A program made the translations under genes and the position numbers. A stretch of 64,000 bases of DNA from DAIDKA01 sp036521075 (lineage in GTDB: Bacteria > Pseudomonadota > Gammaproteobacteria > Steroidobacterales > Steroidobacteraceae). Each line of letters begins with the position of its first letter. Positions within the stretch are counted from its first letter, which is position 1. The notes beneath the pieces are model-generated. The model was not told the origin of the DNA, ran no database searches, and saw only the letters and a program-made list of their open reading frames with translations. The DNA is taken from the NCBI GenBank assembly GCA_036521075.1, contig DATDIL010000021.1, positions 21,955 to 85,954 on the forward strand. Reading direction: 5' to 3'. Shown here one piece after another: positions 16,465-25,224 of the stretch.

Positions 16465-18066
16465 TTACTTCTGGTAGGGGTAGATGCGGAAGGACGCCAT
16501 CCCTTCGAACATTCCCGCAGCCGGAGCGCCTCCGGTTGCCTCGAACAGCGTGCGCTGGATGTATCCGGCCTGCAGCCCGAACTGCACATTGCCCAAGGCG
16601 CCGCGGTAGAACTTCCACCAGAAGCCGCCCGTGACTTCGTCGACCTTCTGGTTCTGGCCGGCGCAGGTGCCATTCAAGGCATAGCAGCCGCTGTTGTTCA
16701 GATTCGGGATACCCAGGCCATACCAGTACGGTCCGACGGTCGCAGTCGAGTACTGGTACAGCGTCTTGCTCTGCTGCTCGCGACCTGCATACAGGTAGGC
16801 TTGCAGGGCGGGGCTGGGCGTGTAGACCAGTCCGGCCAGAACCTGGTAGGCCTGAATCGGCGCGAGCGAGCCATCGGGCTTCACCACCACATCGTTCAGC
16901 GAGCCCGAGCCGTAGCGGCCAATGCCCTTGCCGGCGAGGCCACTGATCTGCAAGCTCAGCAGGCTGGGAACCAGGGGTAGGATGGCGCCAACACCGACGC
17001 CACCGCCCATGGTGGTCTGCGTGGTGGCCGCGATTGCCGAGCGAAAGAAACGGCCCAGCCCATACAGCTCGTAGTGGCCATAGCCCGGATCGGCCGCGAT
17101 TTTCGCCACGATATCCGGGGCAATGTCCGTCGAGAAGCTGGTCCCGGAGACGCTGCAGGTACTGGTGGAGGTGGAAGTGGAAGTCGCAGTACCGGTGGTC
17201 GTGGTAGTCGTGGTGGTGGTGGTGGTGGAGGCCGTGCAGGTGCCGCCGCCATTGCCCAGCTGACTCGTGCCCGCGAAGCCGGTGGTGGGCGCCGCCGGGA
17301 GCGTGCCCTTGATACCGTTGGCGGCGAGATTGTTGGTGCTGATGATGCCCGTGTCCTGAGGGCTCTCCAGCGACAGTCCCAGCCACAGGCCGTCGGCGAC
17401 CTTGTCGACGAGGCGGACCTGCGGGTTACGGGTCCAATTGAATCCCGCGACGTACTGCGCGTCTATGGTGAGCGGCACGTTCTCATCGCGCGGATCCATG
17501 CCTTTCTTGTTCAATGTCACCAGGCTCCAGCTCTGACCCGCCAGCAGGTACCAGCCTGCATCACTGGTGAACTTGCCGTAGAAGTTGCGGACGCGCGGCT
17601 GGTAGCTGTTGCTCTCATTGGAGTTCGCAGTGGGCGCGGCGCCCAGGAAGTCCATTTCCATGTAGGTTTCGGCCTTGTAGCCACCCATATCCTGGGTCTG
17701 GGCGAGGATCGACAGACGGCTCTGACGGGCGGTTTCACGGAATTCGGAGACGTTGCTCTGTTCCGTATTGCCCAGCGGCACGCCACTGAAACTCGAGCCC
17801 ACATCGGCGCTTTCGTCCCGGTTGCGATAAATGGTCGCCAGTTCGGAGAAGCCCCCGAACAGCAGGTTGACGGGGCCCGCCTGCAGCGTCGGGTTGGTGC
17901 TGGCCGCCGGCGCCGCGGAGGTATCGGGCGCGCTCTGTGCCATTACCAGCGGTGCGGATCCTGCGCCGAGTATCAGGGCGATGGCGGCTGCGACGGGGGA
18001 CAACCGCCGCTGCGAGCGCGCAGCGCCGGAATTGGAATGAGGGGCCTGGGAGCTGGGCAGTGTCAT
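16465..18066 (-). CDS. Porin-like outer-membrane protein with Thr-rich loop
   Basis: This 533-residue protein has a long twin-arginine-free signal region ending near VMAQ, then beta-strand sequence with GGFSELATIYRNRD, RQSRLSILAQTQD and MEMDFLGAAPT, a pattern resembling DcaP-type and related proteobacterial porins. Between C277 and C304 lies a 26-residue segment made almost entirely of Thr and Ser, with small Gly/Ala breaks, encoded by ACC-rich repeats. This is probably a surface loop closed by a disulfide. The ribosome site AGGAAGGA fits the ATG at 18066. A Pho-box-like array lies 57-85 bp upstream, suggesting phosphate control. The transported solute is unknown. Confidence 0.7.
   Translation of the reverse strand: MTLPSSQAPHSNSGAARSQRRLSPVAAAIALILGAGSAPLVMAQSAPDTSAAPAASTNPTLQAGPVNLLFGGFSELATIYRNRDESADVGSSFSGVPLGNTEQSNVSEFRETARQSRLSILAQTQDMGGYKAETYMEMDFLGAAPTANSNESNSYQPRVRNFYGKFTSDAGWYLLAGQSWSLVTLNKKGMDPRDENVPLTIDAQYVAGFNWTRNPQVRLVDKVADGLWLGLSLESPQDTGIISTNNLAANGIKGTLPAAPTTGFAGTSQLGNGGGTCTASTTTTTTTTTTTGTATSTSTSTSTCSVSGTSFSTDIAPDIVAKIAADPGYGHYELYGLGRFFRSAIAATTQTTMGGGVGVGAILPLVPSLLSLQISGLAGKGIGRYGSGSLNDVVVKPDGSLAPIQAYQVLAGLVYTPSPALQAYLYAGREQQSKTLYQYSTATVGPYWYGLGIPNLNNSGCYALNGTCAGQNQKVDEVTGGFWWKFYRGALGNVQFGLQAGYIQRTLFEATGGAPAAGMFEGMASFRIYPYQK
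17158..17235 (-). repeat. ACC-rich microsatellite coding a Thr/Ser loop
   Basis: On the coding strand this run holds five consecutive ACC codons, then mixed ACC, ACG and ACT, then alternating Thr and Ser codons, with one Gly and two Ala codons. The unit is three bases, so slippage would change loop length without shifting frame. Confidence 0.8.
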
Positions 18067-18118
18067 GAGTCGGTATCCTTCCTGACCGGTTAGTTTCAGC
18101 GCCGCAACTGTGATTCAT

Positions 18119-18151
18119 GCGCATGACATACAGATTTCACACATGTGACAG
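18119..18151 (-). promoter_or_regulatory. Pho-box-like array before the Thr-loop porin
   Basis: On the minus strand CTGTCAC (18151-18145), GTGAAAT (18140-18134) and ATGTCAT (18129-18123) follow each other at exact 11-bp steps. The outer two match the PhoB repeat well (six or seven of seven); the middle one matches four of seven. The array is 57-85 bp before the start codon, a normal distance for PhoB. Confidence 0.5.
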
Positions 18152-18307
18152 TTCTGTTTCAGCGATGCTGCGCCGCAGGGATTTACCGGGTTCCGCGCGC
18201 CGAATGCATTGCCGGCCCCCTCCACAACGAGTCGTACCGGGCGGTGGGAACTCTGCAATTCCGATCTTGTTGTTTTTTAGCTTCGAGCCGGCAGCGGGCT
18301 GCGTGCC

Positions 18308-19171
18308 TCAATACGACATGAGAATTGGCAGTGTCATCTGCGTCAGCAGATCACGCGTGACGCCGCCCACCACCTGCTCCCAAAGCTTGGGGTGTCCGAA
18401 AGCACCCGCGACGATCAGGTCGGCGCCGAGTCGGCGGGCCTCGGCCTGCACGGCGTCGGCAATGGCATCGCGTGGAACGCCCTGCAGCCGGATCCCCTCG
18501 ACCGTCGCGCTATGGTGCCGGATGTGCAAGACGATCTGCTCCGGCGCCAGGGCCCGGTAGCGGTCCATGTACTGGGTTGGGTTGATGGCCAGTACCGTGA
18601 CGCGCTCGGCGCGCTCGATCAGGGGCAGTGCATCGTTCAGGGCGCGCGCGCAGGCGCGGCTGGAGTTCCAGGCGACCAGAATGTGGCGTCCGAGCGTGTC
18701 GAAGGATCCGTGGGCCGGCACGAAGACCACCGGCCGGCCCGCGCTGAACAACACCTCCTCGGAGAACGTATAGCCGGCCGCAGTGGCATCGCCGCGGGTC
18801 TGCTGGCTCAGGATACACAGGTCCGCGAAACGCGCATGTTGGGGCACAACGCTCGCTGCGCTGCCTTCGACGCTGCGCAACTCGACCTGCGGAACGGAAT
18901 TGAGCCTGATCGCCTCAAGTTCACGGGTCAGCCGCTGGGCGGTGTCATCGGCGGCCTGCACGTTGCGACGGTTGTCGCGGTTCATGTCAGCAGCGGAAAC
19001 CAGGCCGATCTCGCCGGTGCTTTGCGAGTGCACCTGGTCAGGGTCGAGGTCCCGGACATACAAGGCAGTGAGTCGACTGCCATGGCGGCGGGCCAGGTCT
19101 GCCGCCAGTCGCAGCCGCACCAGCGCGCCGTCGGTCTGATCCACGTGGACCAACAGATCCTTCAGTGCCAT
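18308..19171 (-). CDS. Universal stress protein, UspA family
   Basis: This 287-residue protein probably holds two Usp-type folds. The N-terminal half starts KDLLVHVDQTD. The C-terminal half has the nucleotide-binding pattern GADLIVAGAFGH, nine residues, GGVTRDLL. It is cytoplasmic, with no signal or membrane helix. The start is three bases after the stop of the outer-membrane factor gene, so it is the last gene of the RND efflux operon. This is an unusual position that suggests a stress-linked role for the pump. Confidence 0.85.
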   Translation of the reverse strand: MALKDLLVHVDQTDGALVRLRLAADLARRHGSRLTALYVRDLDPDQVHSQSTGEIGLVSAADMNRDNRRNVQAADDTAQRLTRELEAIRLNSVPQVELRSVEGSAASVVPQHARFADLCILSQQTRGDATAAGYTFSEEVLFSAGRPVVFVPAHGSFDTLGRHILVAWNSSRACARALNDALPLIERAERVTVLAINPTQYMDRYRALAPEQIVLHIRHHSATVEGIRLQGVPRDAIADAVQAEARRLGADLIVAGAFGHPKLWEQVVGGVTRDLLTQMTLPILMSY

Positions 19172-19174
19172 GAC

Positions 19175-20683
19175 CTACCTCCTTGCGCGCGCCGTGGTCG
19201 TCCAGTCCGCCTGCCAGCCACCACCGAGCGCGCGTACGAGATTCACACTCGCCTGCAGTTCGCGCGACTGCAGGTCAAGCGTGGCGCGTTGTGCCTGCAG
19301 GGCTGCGATCTGCGCGGCCACGACCTGCAGGTAATTGACCGCACCGTTCTCGTATCGATTCAGCGACAGGGCGAGCGCCCGCTCGGCCGCGACCCGCGCT
19401 GCCTGCTGCTGGTCGTGCTCCTGTTGCAGCAGGCGATTCTCCGCCAGCGCATCCTCCACCTGCTGGAAAGCGGCAAGGACGGAGGAGCGATAGCGGTTGG
19501 TCGCCTCATCGAACCGCGCGCGCGCATCCGCCACCACAGCGCGCCGGTAGCCGCCATCAAACAGCGTCAGCGCGGCCTGGGGCCCAATGGCCCAGAAGCG
19601 GTTGGGTGCGCCCAGCAGTCCAGCGCTCTGGGTGCTTTGCAGCCCCGCGAGCGCGGCGAGCGAGATGCGCGGGAAGAATGCCGCCCGCGCGATGCCAATC
19701 TGCGCATTGAAAGCTGCCATGGTGCGCTCGGCCGACGCCACGTCCGGCCGGCGCTCGAGCAGCGTTGCCGGCAATGCGACCGGAACATTGGGGAACTGGA
19801 GTGTGAGGTTGCCCCGGGCGATGGAGAAACTCGACGCCACGCTACCGGTCAGTGCAGCAATCGCATGTTCCAGCAGGGCGCGACGATCGATCACATCCGT
19901 CAGTGCGGCTCGGGCACTCTCAAGCTGGGTCTGTGCCTGCGCCAGGTCGAGCTCTGAGGAAATTCCGCCCTGAAAGCGGGTGTTGGTCATCGCCACCGCC
20001 CGCCCATAGTCAGCGACAGCTTCCTCGAGCAAGCTGCGCTGGGCGTCCTCGCCGCGCAGCGCGATGTAGTCGAGCGCCAGTCGCGCATGCAGTGCGAGAC
20101 GCACCGATTCGGTATCCGCCGCGAGTGCCTGGGTCTGCGCGGTGCCGGCGGCCACGGCGCTGCGCACGCGGCCCCACAGGTCGAGCTCATAGTTCAACGT
20201 GCCGCCGATCAGATCATCATGATAGGAATCCGGCTGCGACGCGGAGCGCAGCGGGCGGTTGTCCGATTGCCGGTCGGTATTCGTGTAGGCCTGCGTGGAC
20301 AGGGTGGGGAACAGCGCACTGCGCGCCTCGCCCTCCAATGCGCGCGCCTGCTGGTAACGATCGAGTGCGGCCGCGAGATCCGGATTCGCGGCGTCGATTT
20401 TCGCCTCCAGCGCATCCAGGGTGGGATCCGCAAAGTCGTGCCACCAGTCGCTGCGCGGCAGCTGATCGGCAGGATGCGCGGGGCCCCACATGCAAGCCGC
20501 GGGCGTGTCGGTCGGGGTTGCGGATCCGGCCTGCGGTGTCCCCGCCGGTCCGCAGTTCCCGGAAGCATCAAATTGCTGGTAGTGGGCTGGAGCGGGATTG
20601 GCCGGCGGCACATATCGCGGCATGAGGGTGCAGGCCGCGAGCGGCAGGCACATCAGCGCCGCAATCCTGTGCCAGGGCCTCAT
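19175..20683 (-). CDS. RND efflux outer-membrane factor lipoprotein, NodT/OprM type
   Basis: This 502-residue TolC-like channel has a lipoprotein signal and lipobox LAAC with C18 as the lipidation site. It then has two long helical repeats (ANPDLAAALDRYQQARALEGEARSALFPTL pattern and RRPDVASAERTMAAFNAQIGIARAAFFP), typical of the OprM family. It forms the outer-membrane duct of the tripartite pump encoded just upstream. The ATG overlaps the adaptor stop by four bases. The insert after the first 30 residues (CGPAGTPQAGSATPTDTPAAC) adds two cysteines. Confidence 0.92.
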   Translation of the reverse strand: MRPWHRIAALMCLPLAACTLMPRYVPPANPAPAHYQQFDASGNCGPAGTPQAGSATPTDTPAACMWGPAHPADQLPRSDWWHDFADPTLDALEAKIDAANPDLAAALDRYQQARALEGEARSALFPTLSTQAYTNTDRQSDNRPLRSASQPDSYHDDLIGGTLNYELDLWGRVRSAVAAGTAQTQALAADTESVRLALHARLALDYIALRGEDAQRSLLEEAVADYGRAVAMTNTRFQGGISSELDLAQAQTQLESARAALTDVIDRRALLEHAIAALTGSVASSFSIARGNLTLQFPNVPVALPATLLERRPDVASAERTMAAFNAQIGIARAAFFPRISLAALAGLQSTQSAGLLGAPNRFWAIGPQAALTLFDGGYRRAVVADARARFDEATNRYRSSVLAAFQQVEDALAENRLLQQEHDQQQAARVAAERALALSLNRYENGAVNYLQVVAAQIAALQAQRATLDLQSRELQASVNLVRALGGGWQADWTTTARARR

Positions 20684-21864
20684 GGCCTTGCGACCGTCCT
20701 CGCGGTCGTTGCCTGCGGCGCGGCGGCGATGCGCACCAGCTCGCCATTAATGATGGAATCAGGTGGACTGTCGACCACCCGATCCTGCGCTGTCACGCCA
20801 AGACTCACGTTGACGACGGCGCCGCGCTCCTGTGCGATCTGTATTGGCTTGAGCACGATGTGATTCGCACCGTCGACGGTGGCCACCTGCAGGCCCTCCT
20901 TGCGGAAGATCAATGCGGTGGTTGGAAGTTCCAGCACATGCGGCGGCGCCGGAATCTGGAAATGCACCTCCACGTAATCGCCCGGGAGCAGCAGGTGGTC
21001 CGGATTGTCCGCCAGCAGCTCAATTTGCATGGTTCGCGAGGCGACGCTGACCGCTTCGGAAATGTCGGCTACTTTCGCCGGCACCTTGACGCCCGGGTTC
21101 TCAGGCAGTTCAAGCTGCGCCAGGAGTCCCACCTTGATCTTTCCGGCATCGGTTTGCGGAACGTCGACATAGACCCGGGCCTCGTGCTCATCCGCAACGC
21201 GGAACAGCTCGCTGCCCTTCCCGCCGGCACCCGCGTTGATCAGATCGCCGACATCGGTGTTGCGCGCCGTCACGATGCCATCGAACGGCGCGACCACGTG
21301 CTTGAAGGCCGCCAGTGCCTTGAGCCGCTCCAGATTGGCCTGCGCCGCATTCACGCTCGACTGGCTGACGGAATAGGCCGCGGCCTTCTCATCCGCTTCC
21401 TGTTGGGAAACAGATTGCGCGGCCAGCATTTTTTTCCAGCGCTCGGCCGTAATTCTGTCCAGGTCATCATGGGCCTTGGCGGTGGCCAGATCTGCTTCCA
21501 CCTGGCGGATCTGCTGATCCAGCTCCGGCGTCTCGATATCTGCCAGGGGCTGTCCGGCGTGGACCGGTCCACCGATGTCCACGTACCAGCGCTTAAGGTA
21601 GCCATCGACGCGGGCATAGATCGGCGCGTCAATGTACGCACTCAAGGTTCCGGGCAGCACCAGTTCCTGCATTTGCGCGGTGGCTTGCGGCGAGACGATT
21701 TCCACCGTCGGGATGGCCTGTGTCTCGGTCCAGCTCTTCACCTCGGCCTGCGCGCGCAGGCGCAGGCCAATGCCCAGGATGATGATGACGCCGACGGCGA
21801 GTGCACCGAAGAGCAGCGTGCGGCGCAGGCGACGTTGCAACCGTGAGGTCTCGGGCTCTGTCAT
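20680..21864 (-). CDS. RND efflux periplasmic adaptor (membrane-fusion protein)
   Basis: This 394-residue protein has one N-terminal membrane helix (about residues 15-31), then the lipoyl/barrel-sandwich halves (VLPGTLSAYIDAPIYARVDGYL and VVAPFDGIVTARNTDVGDLI). A helical hairpin separates them, and a beta-barrel and membrane-proximal domain follow. It joins the inner-membrane permease to the outer-membrane factor. The gene lies 15 bp after the permease stop and overlaps the outer-membrane factor by four bases. Confidence 0.92.
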   Translation of the reverse strand: MTEPETSRLQRRLRRTLLFGALAVGVIIILGIGLRLRAQAEVKSWTETQAIPTVEIVSPQATAQMQELVLPGTLSAYIDAPIYARVDGYLKRWYVDIGGPVHAGQPLADIETPELDQQIRQVEADLATAKAHDDLDRITAERWKKMLAAQSVSQQEADEKAAAYSVSQSSVNAAQANLERLKALAAFKHVVAPFDGIVTARNTDVGDLINAGAGGKGSELFRVADEHEARVYVDVPQTDAGKIKVGLLAQLELPENPGVKVPAKVADISEAVSVASRTMQIELLADNPDHLLLPGDYVEVHFQIPAPPHVLELPTTALIFRKEGLQVATVDGANHIVLKPIQIAQERGAVVNVSLGVTAQDRVVDSPPDSIINGELVRIAAAPQATTARTVARP

Positions 21865-21879
21865 GATGGATCGAATCCC

Positions 21880-24800
21880 CTAGGATTGAGCAGGTAAGCC
21901 CGCGCTGGCGACGATGGGCACATCATTGCGATGCATCAGGCTGAAGATGACCGGCACCAGCAACAGCGTGGCAACGGTGGCAAACAGCAGTCCCCCAATG
22001 ACGGCGCGGCCGAGCGGCGCATTCTGTTCGCCGCCTTCGCCCAGCGCCAGGGCCATCGGAATCATGCCGATGATCATGGCCAAGGCGGTCATCAGCACGG
22101 GCCTGAAGCGCGTTGTTCCCGCCTCGATGGCCGCGGATATGGGGTCGTGACCGAGCGCGAGCTGTTCTCTGGCGAAGCTGACCACCAGGATGCTGTTCGC
22201 GGTGCCGACACCCATTGCCATCATCGCGCCGGTCAGCGCCGGCACGGACAGTGTAGTACCGCTCACGAACAGTATCCACGTGATGCCGGCGAGCGCGGCC
22301 GGCAATGCGCACACCACGACGAACGGATCGCGCCAGGACTGAAAGTCAACGACCAGGAGCAGGTAAATGAGTACGAATGCGCCGGCGATGCCGAGCAGCA
22401 GTCCTTCGTAGGACTCGTTCATGGTCTGGATCTGCCCACGAACTGCGACCGTCGAGCCGGCCGGCAGCTGGCTGGCGGTTTGTTTGACGATGACGTTGAT
22501 ATCGGAGGCAACGGCGCCAAGGTCGCGGCCCTGAACCGTCGCATACAGGTCCATGGTGGGCTGGACATCGTAATGAGAAACCACGCCTTCGGCCCGGCTT
22601 TGCGTGATCGTTGCCAGAGCACCCAGCAATTGCGGGGTCCCGCCGGCCGCGCCGCTTACCGGGATGTTCTCCAGGTCTGACAGCGTATCGATCCGATATT
22701 GCGGAGTTTGTGCAACGAGCGGATACGATACCTTGTTGTCCGGGTTGACCCAGAAGTTGGGCGATACCTGAGCGCTGCCGGAGAGCGTCACCAGCATGCT
22801 GTTGGCGATATCGCGCTGGGTGAGGCCGACCTGAGTTGCGCGGATACGATCAACCTTGACGTTGAGGACGGGCTGGTCGAAGGTCTGTTGCATCCGCAGG
22901 TCCGCGATGCCGGGTACGTGGCGCAGCTTGTTGAGCAGGACCTGCGCATAACGGGCGTTCTCATCGCGCTTGAAACCCACCACCTGCACGTCAATCGGCG
23001 CCGGCAGCCCGAAGTTCAAAATCTGGCTGACGATGTCAGCCGGCAGGAACGCGTACGTGGCTTCCGGGTACAGACGCGGCAGCCGCTCGCGCAGCAGTTT
23101 GATGTAATCATCGGTGGGGGCGTGATTGCCTTTGAGATTGATCAGGATGTCGGCGTCCGCCGGACCGATCGGAGCGGAATTGCTGTAGGTGATGTTGATG
23201 CCGCTTATCGGCAGGCCGATATTGTCAATCATGCCATCGAGCTGACTTGGCGGAATGAGCTGACGGATCGTGTTCTCGATCTGGTCGCACAGACGGGCCG
23301 TCTCCTCGATGCGCGTGCCGGGCAGCGCGCGCACGTGCAGCTTGATTTCGCCCGAATCGACGGACGGAAAGAAGTTCTCGCCCAGCCAGGGCGTCAGCAC
23401 GAGCACTGACGCAACAACGAACCCCAGGAAGACGCTCATGAACAGCGCGCGTCGACCCATCGCGAGCCTGAGCACCTGGGCGTAGAGCGAGCGGGCATCA
23501 GCGACGCCGCGCTCAAAACGGCGTTGGAAGCGGACCAGGAAATTGCCACTACGCGGCTGCTCGGGAACGCCATGGGTAGCACCGGCGATGCCAGGGTCGT
23601 GGTTCGTGAGCAGCAGCTTTGCCAGCACCGGGACCAGCGTGCGCGACAGAACGAACGATCCCAGCAGGGCGAACACCACCGCTTCGGCCATCGGCACGAA
23701 CAGGTAACGGGCGACACCGGAGAGGTAGAACATCGGCACGAACACGATGCTGATGGAGAGAAAGGAGAACAACGCGGGGATGATGATCTGCTGGCCGCCG
23801 TCGAGGACGGCCTGCTGCACGGGCTTGCCTTTCTCAAGATGCCAGTTGATGTTTTCGATCGTGACCGTTGCGTCGTCGACCAGGATGCCGACCGCCAATG
23901 CGAGACCGCCGAGCGTCATGACATTGATGGTCTGGCCGAGCATCGACAGGAACAGGATCGATGTCAGAACCGCCAGTGGGATGGCCAGCGTGATGATCAG
24001 GGTCGATCGCAGGCTGCCCAGGAACAGCAGAATCATCAAAGCGGTGAGGATGGCGGCGATGATGCCCTCGCGCGCCACGCCGCTGACAGCGGCCTTGACG
24101 AAAATAGACTGATCTCCCACCAGGCCGATATGCAGCCCCGCGGGGGCGCCGGCCTTGATCAGCGGCAGCAGATTCTTGACCTGACTGATGATGCTGAGCG
24201 TCGATACGGACCCGTTCTTCTGAATCGTCGTGAGGACGGAATGCAGACCGTTGACGCGCACCATGTTCTGTTGCGGTGAATAGCCGTCGCGCACGTGCGC
24301 GACATCGCGCAGGTATACCACCGTGCCGTCGACGCGCTTGATCGGCAGATCATTGAGCGCGTTCAGGGTGTCGGTGCTGGCATTGAGCAGCACCTCGTAC
24401 TCGAGCTTGCCGATCTTCTCGGTTCCGGCCGGCAGCAGCAGGTTCTGCAACTGGATGGCGTTGACGACATCCTCTGGCGTGAGATTCTTCTCGTGCAGCG
24501 CCGCCGGATCCAGATCCACCTGCACCTGGCGGTTCTTGCCCCCGTAGGGCGAGGGCACGGCGGCGCCCTCGACTTCGGCGAGCCGCGGACGGATGAAGTT
24601 GTTGGACAGGTCGTAGAGCTGCTGGTCCGTGAGGCTCTTTCCGGACAGCGCCAGCTGCAGCACCGGGACACTGGAGGCGTTGTAGCTGAGGATCTGTGGC
24701 GGATTGATGCCGGGCGGCAAGCGCTTGAGCACCGTCTGCGATATGCCGATGACCTCACTCAGCGCAGTATTGACATTGACGTCAGGGTGGAAGAACACCT

Positions 24801-25077
24801 TTACCACGCCGACGCCGGGCAGCGACTGTGACTCGATGTGATCGATGCCGGTGACCGCCGTGGTCATCTGACGTTCGTAGTAAGTGATGATGCGGTTGGA
24901 CATGTCGGCAGGGGGCATGCCCACATAGGTCCACACGATGCTGATCACGGGCAGATTGATGTCCGGCAGGATGTCCACGGGAGTGCGCAATGCGGCCAGC
25001 GAACCAAACAGCACGATCACGATCGCCATCACGAAGAAGGTGTAGGGATTGCGCAGGGCGGTACGGATGATCCACAT
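21880..25077 (-). CDS. RND efflux permease, HAE1/acriflavin-resistance type
   Basis: This 1065-residue inner-membrane proton antiporter has twelve expected helices and two large periplasmic domains. It starts with the conserved MWIIRTALRNPY and RTPVDILPDINLP. The proton-relay acidic pair is D401-D402 (ILVDDATVTIEN), matching D407-D408 of AcrB. With the adaptor and OprM-type protein it forms a tripartite pump; drug, metal-chelator or lipid substrates are all possible. The sequence alone does not name the substrate. A two-component system lies immediately upstream on the same strand. Confidence 0.93.
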   Translation of the reverse strand: MWIIRTALRNPYTFFVMAIVIVLFGSLAALRTPVDILPDINLPVISIVWTYVGMPPADMSNRIITYYERQMTTAVTGIDHIESQSLPGVGVVKVFFHPDVNVNTALSEVIGISQTVLKRLPPGINPPQILSYNASSVPVLQLALSGKSLTDQQLYDLSNNFIRPRLAEVEGAAVPSPYGGKNRQVQVDLDPAALHEKNLTPEDVVNAIQLQNLLLPAGTEKIGKLEYEVLLNASTDTLNALNDLPIKRVDGTVVYLRDVAHVRDGYSPQQNMVRVNGLHSVLTTIQKNGSVSTLSIISQVKNLLPLIKAGAPAGLHIGLVGDQSIFVKAAVSGVAREGIIAAILTALMILLFLGSLRSTLIITLAIPLAVLTSILFLSMLGQTINVMTLGGLALAVGILVDDATVTIENINWHLEKGKPVQQAVLDGGQQIIIPALFSFLSISIVFVPMFYLSGVARYLFVPMAEAVVFALLGSFVLSRTLVPVLAKLLLTNHDPGIAGATHGVPEQPRSGNFLVRFQRRFERGVADARSLYAQVLRLAMGRRALFMSVFLGFVVASVLVLTPWLGENFFPSVDSGEIKLHVRALPGTRIEETARLCDQIENTIRQLIPPSQLDGMIDNIGLPISGINITYSNSAPIGPADADILINLKGNHAPTDDYIKLLRERLPRLYPEATYAFLPADIVSQILNFGLPAPIDVQVVGFKRDENARYAQVLLNKLRHVPGIADLRMQQTFDQPVLNVKVDRIRATQVGLTQRDIANSMLVTLSGSAQVSPNFWVNPDNKVSYPLVAQTPQYRIDTLSDLENIPVSGAAGGTPQLLGALATITQSRAEGVVSHYDVQPTMDLYATVQGRDLGAVASDINVIVKQTASQLPAGSTVAVRGQIQTMNESYEGLLLGIAGAFVLIYLLLVVDFQSWRDPFVVVCALPAALAGITWILFVSGTTLSVPALTGAMMAMGVGTANSILVVSFAREQLALGHDPISAAIEAGTTRFRPVLMTALAMIIGMIPMALALGEGGEQNAPLGRAVIGGLLFATVATLLLVPVIFSLMHRNDVPIVASAGLPAQS

Positions 25078-25224
25078 GGGCAGAAGCTCTCAAGTCAGGT
25101 GCGGCGCACAACGCATGATGCCGTGCGTCGGGTCCGGCGGACTGGGGAAATTGCACCGTACCGTGTCCCATCGCGGTGCCTGAAACACTCAGTTACAGAA
25201 ATTGCCGGACCGGGCGGCCGGAAA

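Noticed and set aside
18121..18150. CRP site before the Thr-loop porin
   Set aside because: TGTGA and TCACA elements occur but in the wrong order and spacing for the TGTGA-N6-TCACA consensus; the 11-bp Pho-like repeats explain the pattern better.
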